Assembly (NCBI GenBank): GCA_022606425.2
Contig: JAHDVF020001348.1
Location: 1,617,001 to 1,681,000 of the forward strand
Origin: Lepidostoma basale
Lineage: Eukaryota > Arthropoda > Insecta > Trichoptera > Lepidostomatidae
DNA: 64,000 nucleotides
Direction: 5' to 3'
This document shows, in pieces, positions 53,273 through 62,715 of the stretch. Positions within the stretch are counted from its first letter, which is position 1, and the number at the start of each line of letters is the position of its first letter. Below the pieces are notes generated by a model. That model was given only the letters and a program-made list of their open reading frames with translations. It was not told the DNA's origin and did not search any database. The position numbers and the translations under genes were made by a program.

Positions 53273-53394
53273 AGTGGAAGCACAATAAATTCACAATAAT
53301 AAAGGAATTTTGTATCATTTTTTTTAGTTTTCATTATTTTAAATGAACTTCTACCAAGAAATTTCAATTAAAAACATTAATTATGTGACAAATT

Positions 53395-53475
53395 TGTTTC
53401 GCCTTGCGAGGGCATTCTTAAACTGACTTTTGTTTGATTAACATTTGTTTGAGAATGCCAGTCAAACAAAAATTG
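53395..53475. repeat. MITE-X core, diverged
   Basis: TTTGTTTCGCCTTGCGAGGG then 'CATTCTTAAACTGAC'. An inverse half, GAGAATGCCAGTCAAACAAA, follows. Confidence 0.5.
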
Positions 53476-53561
53476 AAATTCGTCCCAATTTATATCATTT
53501 GTATAAATGAAATCAAAGTTAAACCACTAGACAATCGTGTTAACTAAAATAAATTCGCGTG

Positions 53562-53665
53562 ACAGTAAAATGGCGATAGATTAGCTACGTATCCACATGT
53601 CACAAGAGTCACTATGATAGCTATACTATTAACATCGATTTAGCTCACGCTGTAATGATTTAAGA
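53562..53665 (+). mobile_element. SINE-1, 3' part, alternative tail
   Basis: CGTGACAGTAAAATGGCGAT to 'TTTAGCTCACGCTGTAATG'. It shares the tail type of the 21583 copy. The head is missing. Confidence 0.72.
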
Positions 53666-53673
53666 GGGATTAA

Positions 53674-54250
53674 ACCGTTAGAGTGCTAAGCAGCGATTGT
53701 GCGCTGCGGCGATTTGTATCGAAAAGTGCGACGCAGCGCAAAACTGACGCGAGTTTCAGTGCGTTTTAAACTTTTTTGCGTTTTTACAATTATTGACAAA
53801 AAAATAGCCATGTCACGTGATAATATTTCAGACGTAAATTCGATGTGTAGTGATTTTGCGGCTAGGATAGTGAAACAGAAATTAGTAGTGATGACAGCAG
53901 TGTCATATTACATCGAAGAAAAAGATTGAGAATTGAAAGTGAATCTTCTTCTTCATCACCATCTTCAGAAACGGAAGAAATACAATCTTTTGACAAATTT
54001 TGTTTTTTTTATAATTTTTATTTTCAAAACCAAATAAAAATATAATAGTTATGATATTTTATGTTTATTTCTTCATATTAATATTAATTAACCTTTTTTC
54101 TGTATAACCCAAAAAGATTTATTAAAATTGATTAATATTTGTCTAAATGAGAGTGTTTTATTTGACATCATAATTTTTTCCTTTACAGTAATCAAAATAT
54201 GCATAGCATTTTCCAATAGATTTTTACAAAAATTGCTTAGCACTCAAACG
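53674..54250 (+). mobile_element. Possible piggyBac-like non-autonomous element
   Basis: TTAA (53670-53673) precedes ACCGTTAGAGTGCTAAGCAG. An inverse TTGCTTAGCACTCAAACG lies at 54233-54250. A TTAA target fits piggyBac, but a right-hand TTAA is not visible. The 76-codon frame has no definite transposase motif. The Ser/Glu-rich stretch SSSSPSSETEEIQSFD at 53943-53990 resembles the acidic N-termini of that family. This is inference only. Confidence 0.45.
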
Positions 54251-54253
54251 AAA

Positions 54254-55075
54254 ACTGAATAAAATGATAGTTTTTGTAAGGGAAGAGCATATAACAATTT
54301 GTAACATAAGTATGAACGAAGAGAACTTGGAGCAGGTGAGTGAATTTGTGTATTTAGGTAGCATGTTCACAACGAATGGCCGAAGGGATAGTGACGTCGA
54401 AAGAAAGGTTAGTGAAGGTAACAAAGTGAATGAAGTGTTAAAAATAGTTCTTTTGAACAAGAATTTATCATGAAAGCCGTTCGCAACGGAGATTTGATTC
54501 TAACCATAATTTTTGTATACAACGGGTCATTTGAACCCAATTTCTGCATATAATTTGTTTTTTGCTATTATATTGATACTCGTGACATGTGATACCCTTA
54601 TGTATGGAAGCGAAGCATGGAACTGGCAGAAGAAAGATGAGAGCAGAATAAATGCGGTAGAGATGAGGTCCCTAAGACGTATGTGTGGTAGAACGATGTA
54701 CGACAGAATCTCAAATGCTGATATTAGGAAGGAGTGTAGAGCGAAAGAAGGTATTATGAACAAAATTATGAAAGGTTCGCTTCGTTGGTTCGGACATATG
54801 GAGCGCATGGGTGAAGAAAGAATGGTTAAAAAGTATACGTTAACAATGTAAATGGAGTAAGGAGTCGAGGTAGACCGAGGAAAACATGGCATGACCAAAT
54901 TAATCAAATATTAAAAGTTGGTCATGTCAGAAGCCGGAAGAATCGACGTGCGTGTATGACTCGATGTATGAATGTGGAGGAAGCTAGAGAGGTGTGCCAG
55001 GATAGAGTAGTGTGGCGGTCCATTCTCTCTGCCTACCCCTGCGGGGAAACGGCGTGATGGTTTTGTTTGATGTTT
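54254..55075 (+). mobile_element. LINE-A, 3' fragment with SINE tail inside
   Basis: MIVFVREEHITICNISMNEE, NLEQVSEFVYLGSMFTTNGR, RDSDVERKVSEGNKVNEVLK up to 54473. A SINE-1 minus tail sits at 54511-54595. Then TLMYGSEAWNWQKKDESRIN, MRSLRRMCGRTMYDRISNAD, KGSLRWFGHMERMGEERMVK to 54851. The end region RRACMTRCMNVEEAREVCQD lies in another frame. The tail is TTTTGTTTGATGTTTG. It is a sister of the 37462 copy. Confidence 0.87.
54511..54595 (-). mobile_element. SINE-1 tail fragment within LINE-A
   Basis: TTGTATACAACGGGTCATTTG to 'CTCGTGACATGTGATA'. It replaces about 15 bp of LINE-A between 'LIPTI' and 'TLMYGSE', so the SINE either lost its head after insertion or was copied 5'-truncated. Confidence 0.8.
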
Positions 55076-55186
55076 GTTGTGACATGTGATAGACATATTT
55101 TATTGTCAAGTGAATTCTACAGCAGATCAAAAACAGTGTGACAATCACACTGCCATCGCCGGGAATCTAACCACGAAGGTCGTGTA
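55076..55186 (-). mobile_element. SINE-1, internally deleted
   Basis: Minus strand from GACATGTGATAGAC to CACGAAGGTCGT. Part of the head between the B box and A box is deleted (GGAATCTAACCACGAAGG). It abuts the LINE-A tail. Confidence 0.75.
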
Positions 55187-55249
55187 TGCACCATCGTGCA
55201 TTGCTTTTAGATGGTCTTCAGATAGTTAAAATTATATTGATAAATTCTA

Positions 55250-55510
55250 TAAAAATGGCGGGACTTCTGAAATAGTGTTGGCTACGTCCGCTGTATTGGT
55301 AGCGTGGTTTCGCTCGCTCAATTCGAAGTTTAAGGTTCACAGCCCGGGCGTGCTTTACTCTGGCGCGGCGGTCGTTGTCCTCTCTGCCTCCCGCTCCTCT
55401 CCCTCCTCTTCCTCGCAACTCCCCTCCCCCCACACCTCGGCCAGCATCCTCTGCCGATAGGAAGTGTAATACAAAGACAGACGGCCAAGGTCCCGCCAGA
55501 CGATGTAATA
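55250..55510. other. GC-rich, pyrimidine-rich patch
   Basis: About 250 bp with many CpG words (GGGCGTGCTTTACTCTGGCG) and a CTCTCCCTCCTCTTCCTCG tract. No repeat partner is in the window. Short frames on both strands have no domain. A candidate unique or regulatory segment. Confidence 0.4.
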
Positions 55511-55540
55511 GATTTTTCTTAGTTAGCACTATTTTAAATT

Positions 55541-56342
55541 TTTAGTTGCATCTCAATAGAGACGAAGACGCAAACTGGAAACTGAACATGGATGATCAAG
55601 GTGTTTACAGGACTTATGACCTGTCATTGGTTGGGTTAAGCGCACGCTTTATGTAATTACAACATTACCCATTCCACCTTTGTTATTATGATCATGCATG
55701 ACAAATTTTTGGAAGATGTATATATACTTCAAAATCCATATCTATCTTCACGTGTCAGTTTCTTTTTTTTTTTTTTTTTTATGTATACAACAGGTCGCTT
55801 GAACCCAATTACAGTATACAATTTGTTTTTAAGCTGATATATATTGATTCTCGTGACATGTGACAGGTAGCCAATCTATCGCCATTTTATTGTCACGAGA
55901 ATTCTACGCCAGACCAAAGATAGTGTGACAATCACACTGCCATCGCCGGGAATCGAACCCAGAACCTTCGGAATGGGAATCAGAGCTCTTACCACTCTGC
56001 CACGAAGGTCGTCGATCAGCCATCTATGTAGATTTGGTTGCACTTGTGAATTTTTCAAGATTAACCTATACAACCGACCCACTAACGCCATCTATGGAGA
56101 ATTTCGGCATTTAGCAAACTACCTTATTAACACAATTTTACAACACAATTTTACACAATTTACCTTATTAACACAACACAATTTTACACAATTTTACACA
56201 ATTTACCTTATTAACACAACAAGTTGTAATTACATAAAGCGTGCGCTTAACCCAACCAATGACAGGTCATAAGTCCTGTAAACACCTTGATCATCCATGT
56301 TCAGTTTCCAGTTTGCGTCTTCGTCTCTATTGAGATGCAACA
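55541..56342. mobile_element. FB-1 foldback, second copy, rearranged
   Basis: The left arm begins TAGTTGCATCTCAATAGAGA and the right end is its inverse ...TCTCTATTGAGATGCAAC. The left arm is interrupted by SINE-1 (55771-56014). The centre has expanded in repeats of ACACAATTTTACACAATTTA / CCTTATTAACACAACA (56130-56220). The right arm is shortened to about 120 bp (56222-56342). The right flank AATCCAGGATTTCGTATACAG matches that of the 34322 copy. Confidence 0.88.
55771..56014 (-). mobile_element. SINE-1, full length, inside FB-1
   Basis: Minus strand. The 3' poly-A appears as T18 at 55764-55781. The B box (GGGTTCGATTCCCGG) and A box (GGCAGAGTGGTAAGAGC) are intact. The host FB-1 sequence is split at 'GTCAGTTTC / GATCAGCC'. 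Any target duplication is 4 bp or less by eye. Confidence 0.9.
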
Positions 56343-56499
56343 AAAAAATTGAATTAACACCCTTTGGTGTAAATCCAGGATTTCGTATACAGGTATAAGT
56401 ATACATTCACAAATATTTGTTCTAGCACTATTTTGTTCGCCGCCTCCAAATAGTACACAGCGTTTTTACAGTGTTATGAAAAGAGTAGTTATAACCCGT

Positions 56500-56639
56500 G
56501 AAATATTCACGGAAGTAAAGCTTTTCTAACTAATTAACTGTCATGGACCTCCTCGTTGTGATGATGTTGTGTGGGTCTATGACGATTTAGCCTCCTCAGG
56601 ATGATAAGAGGTCGAATCTTATAGTATGCAATAAGTATG
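56500..56639. other. Short shared block, unassigned
   Basis: 'CGTGAAATATTCACGG' resembles 42145, and the rest is unassigned. Confidence 0.35.
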
Positions 56640-56915
56640 ACCTTGTGATGAAGTGTCTAAGTCTTAAGTTATTGTATTTGAAAAGGAAGAATGTATGACA
56701 GATTTTGACATAAGTGCCAACGATGAGAAATTCGAGCAAGTTGCCGAATTTGTCTACCTGGGAAGCATGTTTACAAGAGATGGAAAAATGGAGAAAGATA
56801 TCGGAAGAAGGGTTGGAGCTGGAAACAAAATAAATGGTGCACTCAAAGTCATTACCGCAAATATCGACTGGAGCAAAGATGGCAGTGCACAATGGAGTTC
56901 TAGTCTGTCTGAAAT
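56640..56915 (+). mobile_element. LINE-A, diverged subfamily, thumb region
   Basis: MTDFDISANDEKFEQVAEFV, YLGSMFTRDGKMEKDIGRRV, GAGNKINGALKVITANIDWS. It shares 'TRDGKME' with the 39335 copy, so they form one subfamily. The frame shifts before and after. Confidence 0.82.
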
Positions 56916-56939
56916 CTGGTCTGATGGATTAAACACATG

Positions 56940-57046
56940 AGTATTGACAACAAGGTCAGAATTTATAAGACATGCGTACGACCTATCATGACGTATGCTG
57001 TAGAGACGCGGGCCGACACTGTACGAGCCAGAGAAAAGCTTCTGAG
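56940..57046 (+). mobile_element. LINE-B, fragment cut by MITE-X
   Basis: MSIDNKVRIYKTCVRPIMTY, AVETRADTVRAREKLLRT, then directly MITE-X. Confidence 0.82.
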
Positions 57047-57170
57047 AACATGTTTCGCCCTTCTAAGGCATTATCAAATATCGGACATTTGATAGTGCCT
57101 TAGAAAGGCGAAACACGTCATTCCCGTATAATAAAACTTCTAGAAAACTGACGTTTTCAATCGTATTAAT
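57047..57170 (+). repeat. MITE-X with complete hairpin
   Basis: ATGTTTCGCCCTTCTAAGGC / ATTATCAAATATC and the inverse GATATTTGAT-like arm ACATTTGATAGTGCCTTAGA / AAGGCGAAACACGT, then CTTCTAGAAAACTGACGTTT. It is the clearest palindromic core of the family. Confidence 0.75.
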
Positions 57171-57849
57171 TAATTTTGTTTGAATTCACGTGACAAATAT
57201 TTTGCACGCTTTGGTGAAGAATGTTTGATACTTTACAGCAGTATTTTTAAATTTTTTTTGAAGCGGTTCATTACCTTCTCAACAGATGTTTTGAGTAATG
57301 TAGGTCAAGTTCGTTTAACCCATTCAGTACGTATGATAACATTTATAACAAAATGTTGTATAAAACATTTGACAAAGCAAAATATCTGACTCATGAAATA
57401 TAATAAAAATCTAGAAGACCGGTGTTTTTATTTAATATTAATTTGGTGTTAAGGAACAATTATTTGGTTTAAATTTTAGTAATACAATCGTAATACATAA
57501 GTTTTAACTTTTAATGGAAATAATTTTTTTTTTTTCATACACGTTTAAAATTTCACAATTAACAACACCAAATTGTTCTCCTCTTGTTTTCTATACTACT
57601 GTCATACGACATCAAAACAAAATTCACAATAATCCAGAAATGGGATTTTTTTTATTTTTAATAAAGTGAGTATTGTATACTCAGTATTTAAAAAAAAATT
57701 ACATTAATAAATATTAGTAATATTATAATTTTCTGTTTTCTGTTTCGTTGTCAATGACGTTAAACTTCGCAAAAAATATTTAACATATTTAACAAAAGGT
57801 CGTTTTTCTAGAAGTTTTATTTATTATTACCTATCGTAATGGCGCGTTC
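57171..57849. other. AT-rich with MITE-X crumbs
   Basis: 57405-57430 (ATCTAGAAGACCGGTG) and 57790-57820 (CGTTTTTCTAGAAGTTTTA) are MITE-X fragments. 57540-57610 repeats 42240-42330. No frame of interest. Confidence 0.4.
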
Positions 57850-58140
57850 ATTATGAACAAAATAATCAAAGCGACATTACGATAGTTAAGACACATGTAA
57901 ATAATGTGTGAAGATATAACGGTAAAGGAAGTATATGTTAACGATGTAAACGAAACAAGAAATAAAAGAAGACCGAGGAAACGTGGCACGATCAAATCAA
58001 TTAAATATTAAATGTCGGCCGAGTGAGTAATCGGACAAATCGACGTGCGTGCATGACACGATGTATGTATGTTGAGGAAGCGAAACAGGAAAGAACAGTG
58101 TGGCGGTCCATTATTTATGCCTACCTTAGTGAGATGGTTA
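57850..58140 (+). mobile_element. LINE-A, 3' fragment, old
   Basis: 'MNKIIKATLR.LRHM', RNKRRPRK.HDQINXILNVG and RRACMTRCMYVEEAKQERTV can be followed with several shifts. The end has lost the tail (CCTTAGTGAGATGGTT). Confidence 0.75.
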
Positions 58141-58149
58141 AATATTAAA

Positions 58150-59050
58150 AATATAGTTAAAAATATAGTAGCGTTAAAAGCGTATTGCTATATGCATGTG
58201 AGACTTGGAAATCTACCGCGGACGTTATTGGAAAACTCCAGGTGTTTATAAATAGGTGCCTTTGCTCAATATTCAAGATCTTTTGGCCCCAAACAGTTTC
58301 AGGTGCCGTTCTCTGGACCATGGCAGGCGAAAAGCCAATTAGAGAACAAGTCGCTAGACGCAAATGGCACAATTTGAGACGGAACCCAGCCTGCATCGCT
58401 CAGGGCGCATTAGACTGGTTCTCTATAGAGAAAGAGGAAACGAGGCAGACCTAGAGCCACCTGGAGAAGAGACCTGCAGGACGAGGTTAAAGCAGCAGGC
58501 CTCACTTGGGAACAAGCACATGCGTATCGACAGCAAGATCAGAATCTACAAAACATGCGTGCGACCCATCATGACGTACGCTGTAGAGACGCGGGCTGAC
58601 ACTGTGCGAACCAAGGGACTACTAAGAACATCGGAGATGAAGGTCCTAAGATCAATTACTGGAAAAACCCTCCGAGATCGTGTCCGCAACGCAGACATAA
58701 GAAAAACCTGCGAAATAGAGGATATCGTTCAGTGGAGTAGATCCAGAAGAAGATACTGGAGGGACCATGTAGCCCGAATGGATGGTGACAGACTCGCATA
58801 TACAGCCGCTTATGAAATCCCTTCCGAACACCGCCCACCTGGAAGACCGCCGAAGAGATGGAGGGACAGCTGGATCTCATCATCCGACGAGATATGATTT
58901 CTGTGTCACAGATCGTCAGATCTATCAAAAGAAGAAGAAGAAGAAGAAGCCTCACTTGGGATGATGGTAGGCATCAGGCATGCGATAGAGTCGGTGGAGA
59001 AGGTTCCTTGAGGCCCTATGCACCACGGAGGTATGGCAGGACAAGAAGAA
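58150..59050 (+). mobile_element. LINE-F, 3' fragment interrupted by LINE-B
   Basis: ALKAYCYMHVRLGNLPRTLL is in one frame. MLYACETWKSTADVIGKLQV, FINRCLCSIFKIFWPQTVSG and RRKWHNLRRNPACIAQGALD follow in a second frame, and then a break at 58511. The sequence resumes at 58949 with the region encoding the last codons (WDDGRHQACDRVGGEGSLRP) and ends GGACAAGAAGAAGAT. The two parts join perfectly when the LINE-B insert and one TSD copy are ignored. Confidence 0.9.
58512..58948 (+). mobile_element. LINE-B nested in LINE-F, 13-bp target duplication
   Basis: The open frame from 58519 reads MRIDSKIRIYKTCVRPIMTY, AVETRADTVRTKGLLRTSEM, KVLRSITGKTLRDRVRNADI, RWRDSWISSSDEI-stop at 58895. It then has 35 bp and a (GAA)6 tail. 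GCCTCACTTGGGA occurs at 58499-58511 and 58949-58961. It is the least damaged LINE-B here. It starts after the RT core, so it is a typical 5'-truncated insertion. Confidence 0.95.
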
Positions 59051-59359
59051 GATTCTTAAATAGTTGAATCTTAAGCATGACAAATTAAAGAACCCAACGA
59101 ATGGTTAGTAAGGTCAAATAAGGGATTACATCCTATTATTTTTATTGAGATAGATTGAGGTGATCATGTGATTGGTCGATTTCAATTTATATAATGCTGT
59201 CGCTGACTTCACTCCACTTACACATGCACCGCACACAATCGTTCAATTTGATATCATCACTGCAATTATTGCAGCATCATCGAGCTCAGTTGATGCCCGT
59301 GGGGAGAACAATCAATCAATATACTTATGTACATGTTATATATTATATATACACTTAAT
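59051..59359. other. Unassigned; weak LINE-H similarity
   Basis: 'TTGATGCCCGTGGGGAGAACAATCAAT' at 59291-59317 resembles 5069-5095 of LINE-H, but the surroundings do not clearly match. Confidence 0.35.
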
Positions 59360-60420
59360 TAAACGTTTAGAATACGTCTGTTTTCTAAACGTTTTATCTT
59401 AATTAATTCATATGAATGAAATCGTCATTTATATAGAAGTTTTATTATATTTTTTTTTTCGGCGCTATAACTCTTGGTGAGTGTCAGCCTCCTTCAAGAA
59501 ACGAATTTCTTCAAGTGTTCGTAACGCTCAACTTAATAATTATAGTACATGGGAATGAAATGTTTTGCCTTGTTATGGCATTATTAAATGTTGACTATCA
59601 CATTTGATAATGCCTTATGAAGGCAAAAGACAGGAAACATACGTTTTCATTTACATTTATGTACAATATTTAGTTACATTCTACTTAATAAATGCGAATG
59701 AAATCGTCTGTTTTCTAAAAAAATTATTATGTTTTATGGGAATGCCTTATTTCGTTTTTCTAAGGTATTAATTATCAAAAGTTTCGCCTTTCTAGAGCAT
59801 TATCAAACATTTGATAATGGCTAAGTAAAGTATAACAAATCTTTAAGAAAACCGATGTTGTTATTAATATTTCACAATGAATATGGAAATTTTACAGTTG
59901 AATGTTCAAGAAAAGAAAATAATATATGAATAAATATTTTCTTTTTAAGGCATTATCAAATGTGTTTTTGTTTCAAAATTTTTACACCTGTCAAAATTCT
60001 TTATATAAACGAAATAACTTGTATAATTTTAACATCAAAAAAAGGACAAACGTATTACGTGTCACAACTAACTATTATAAAGTACGGCAATAATTAAATT
60101 GACCAAAACAATTCATTTATATACGAAATATATCCAAATTTTCGGGAGCACCACATTAAACAAAACCAATTTTTCAAAAGTACTTTCTTAGCATGGCAAA
60201 ACATGACATTTACATAAAATATAATAAAACTTCTAGAAAACATACGTTTTCATTCCTATCAATTATCTAATGTGGAGTTTTTCATCGTTGAAACAAGCAA
60301 TATTTTTATTTTATTTGTTTATTGGAATTACATGGACATTCGATAACGCCTTAGCGAGACGAAACACATACCGAAAACAAACGTTTTTATTCGTATTCAT
60401 GTACAATATTTAAAATGTTT
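59360..60420. repeat. MITE-X cluster with a repeat R3 insertion
   Basis: Cores lie at 59565-59625 (inverted pair CCTTGTTATGG / CCTTATGAAGGCAAA), 59740-59830 (TTTCGTTTTTCTAAGG, TTTCGCCTTTCTAGAGC), 59945, 60190 and 60340 (GATAACGCCTTAGCGAGACG). CTTCTAGAAAACATACG lies at 60230. At least five members lie head to tail or inverted, divided by R3. Confidence 0.68.
59980..60185 (+). repeat. Repeat R3, copy 3
   Basis: CACCTGTCAAAATTCTTTATA to TTTTCGGGAGCACCACATTA. It lies within the MITE-X cluster and is flanked by 'TTCAAAATTT' and 'TTTTTCAAAAG'. Confidence 0.7.
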
Positions 60421-60879
60421 ATAGGCCTACTTGTTCATCTTATTTCGACTGGTTTGGTCAGCTCGCTTCCATTTTTTTTGTTTTGTTGTTGCTACATTTT
60501 TTTGGCATCTTTGATAAAGCAATTAAATGGTCATACAAATAGGTCAAATCGAATTTTAATACAGTGTTTGTTAGAAAACATAGCGGTTGTTATAGGCTGC
60601 TCGTGCGATGCAAAATATTACACTCATTGCATGTTACAAATGCCTACTGACTCTATAATCGGGACTAAGGCTGAGTCACTCTTACTAGACATTGCATGCT
60701 GCTACAAAGTAGCTATTTCTTCAGTTAACCCAGTATTTCTCAAAGCAAGCGATAACGCCCCCTTGTGGGTAGTAGAACGCTCAAACAAACGAACGGACAA
60801 CCAAGAACATTGGAAATGAGGTGTTGGCATCGCACGCTGATGATAATGTGGACTGCAAGAAGGTCGAAAGATTCAATGG
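60421..60879. other. 134-codon open frame, no recognised function
   Basis: The frame 60415-60819 begins with a hydrophobic stretch (LVSSLPFFLFCCCYIFLASL) that results from a T-rich tract. The start overlaps a MITE-P-like CGACTGGTTTGGTCAGCTCG. The later part (60560-60800) has no repeat partner. I do not call it a gene. CAGTATTTCTCAAAGC at 60731 resembles a hAT terminus, but no partner end was found. Confidence 0.3.
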
Positions 60880-61325
60880 CGTATGCTGTTGAGTATGTAT
60901 GACATACGGACTAGAGACGACAACTCTTACAGCAAAAAGTGTCCACAGGCTCAAGTGTACACAAAGATGGAAAGACAGATACTTGGTGTGGACTTGCGTG
61001 ACCGCATAAGGAATGAAGAAATCAGACGCCGCACCAGGGTTGCTGACGTCATGGACCGAGTGGCAAAATTGAAATAGCAATGGGCTGCACACTTGGCTAG
61101 ACAGGGTGGCAACAGATGGACACCCAGGATACTCAGTTGGAGACAATGGGCAAATAGGCGAAGTGTCAGAAAGCCACCGATGAGATGTACCGATGATATT
61201 GTCAAAAGGGTTGGAAAATCTTGGATACAAAGGGGGCAGGATAGAGACCAGTGGAGGAAATTGGAAAAGGCCTATATCCAGCAGTGGAGGGAAGAAGGCT
61301 AGCAAAGAAGAAGAAGAAGGCGTGA
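60880..61325 (+). mobile_element. LINE-C, 3' fragment
   Basis: A 65-codon frame: MERQILGVDLRDRIRNEEIR, RRTRVADVMDRVAKLK-stop. Then WAAHLARQGGNRWTPRILSW, RQWANRRSVRKPPMRCTDDI and EKAYIQQWREEG-stop at 61300. It ends GAAGAAGAAGAAG and then, with no gap, CGTGATGGTTTGTTGTTG, the last bases of LINE-A. Confidence 0.85.
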
Positions 61326-61479
61326 TGGTTTGTTGTTGTTGTTGTATTAATCTCAGCTTGGAACGAAACTTGTCGGTATTTAAAAACATTTTATTTATAC
61401 TTGTAAGTGGCTAAAACGGTTTGATTGTCAAAGGAAATGCACGAAAATACGATATACGGATGGTCCTATTAACATATTT

Positions 61480-62010
61480 TTACATACAATATCTAATTTG
61501 AAAGAGAAAGAATCGAAATTGTGCCCGAGACAGCAAGAACGCGAGTCTTGCTTCCCGCGAGCGCGTAGCCTCCGGACCCGCATTCCAGGGAAAGTGGCAA
61601 AAGCGGCAAAACGTCCTATTTATAGCAGAGGCACATAGCCGGCGCCGAGTAAATGCCTTCCTCCCCTTTACTGTGTCACCGTGCTTTGTATGACGGCGCG
61701 CCACTTTCTCCCGCCGGGCGCGGGAACGGGGGGGAGGCACCGCGCAACAATGTTGCGTTTTAATACGTAACACTTTTTATGGTTGTTTCGGAAGCGGGTC
61801 CACGCCGGCGCTGGTTCTTCGAGCCGGTCGCGAATCCGCCTACGACGCAGTCGGCTGGCCTTGAACTGCGCATGCCCCCTGCGCAGCGCGGGAGGAGGCG
61901 ATCCGAAGAGTGGGGGGACGTCAGTGCATTTGCAGCTCCATTGTACCGAAGCACTATGTCATCTGAGTTCATTGGAAAGAACTCTTTATATAGGTAATAA
62001 TAGAAAAGGC
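61480..62010. promoter_or_regulatory. GC-rich island, candidate unique/regulatory DNA
   Basis: About 500 bp rich in CpG (GGGCGCGGGAACGGGGGGGA, AACTGCGCATGCCCCCTGCG), in clear contrast to the AT-rich surroundings. It has a TATTTATAG motif at 61617-61625 and an NRF1-like TGCGCATGC at 61868-61876. Frames on both strands are short and contain no domain. It matches no repeat in this window. It could be a promoter or first exon of a gene beyond what I can read, or a GC-rich repeat with no second copy here. No transcription signal is proven. Confidence 0.35.
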
Positions 62011-62120
62011 TAAAACTTTGAACTAACTAACTAACTAAACAATATGTGAACTACTCTGGAAGGGTTGACTAAAACGATGAAGTTTCTTCTATAATTATCG
62101 AATCAAATAAGTCTAGATTT

Positions 62121-62468
62121 AGTGTTTTTTTTAGAGGTTTGGTTTTTAAACTAGCAACATTGTTTCTACAGACTGTCAATTTGACAGTTGACAGTTGATT
62201 TGTAGTCAGTACGTTTTGCCATTTCACGATGAATAGAGTGACGTTCGAGGAACGCTTGCAAATCGTGCAAATTTATTTTGAAAATCATGGTTCGTCCTAC
62301 GTCCATTTTACAGTTGACATAATCTTCCATCCGAGCAAGTTATTCGGAAGACCATGGATCGTTTTCCGCTCACTATAATACGCATCCACAAAGCCGACAA
62401 CTTTCGGAAATAGGACTTCACAGTTGCGCTTCATTCGAGCTAGCCGTGGCGCTCATATGCCCGAAATC
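62121..62468 (+). mobile_element. MITE-M, 3' end replaced by LINE-F
   Basis: Left TIR GTGTTTTTTTTAGAGGTTTGG. MNRVTFEERLQIVQIYFENH (read from 62229 after one change) is the intact transposase N-terminus. A deletion removes the rest of the helix-turn-helix. The C-terminal ASRGAHMPEIV is followed at 62469 by LINE-F. Confidence 0.83.
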
Positions 62469-62715
62469 GTTCTTCTCGCTTCCTCTTTCCAACCACAGGG
62501 GACCATTCTAGTGCGCCCTGAGCGATGCAGGCTGGGTTCCGTCTCAGGGTGTGTCATCAACAGCTATTTGCGCCTAGCGACTTGTTCTCTAATTGGCTTT
62601 TCGCCTGCCATGGTTCAGAGAACGGCATTTGACACTGTTTGGGATCAATAGATTTTGAATATTGAGCGAAGGCACCTATTTTTAAACACCTGGAGTTTTC
62701 CAAATACGTCCGCTT
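62469..62715 (-). mobile_element. LINE-F, internal fragment
   Basis: The minus strand corresponds to FINRCLCSIFKI...NAVLWTMAGEKPIREQVARR in the 58150 copy. Shared words are CAGGCTGGGTTCCGTCTCAG and TGCCATGGTTCAGAGAACGG. The 3' tail is lost where it joins MITE-M. Confidence 0.8.

Noticed and set aside
55218..55529. Arg/Gly-rich 103-codon minus-strand protein
   Set aside because: Low-complexity translation of a GC-rich C/T tract. The opposite strand gives a similar-length frame.
60415..60819. 134-codon membrane-like protein
   Set aside because: The hydrophobic start comes from a T-rich run after a foldback fragment. No domain, intron signal or homologue is recognisable.
60781..61389. 202-codon minus-strand frame
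   Set aside because: It is antisense to the LINE-C fragment at 60880-61325, whose plus-strand motifs are clear.
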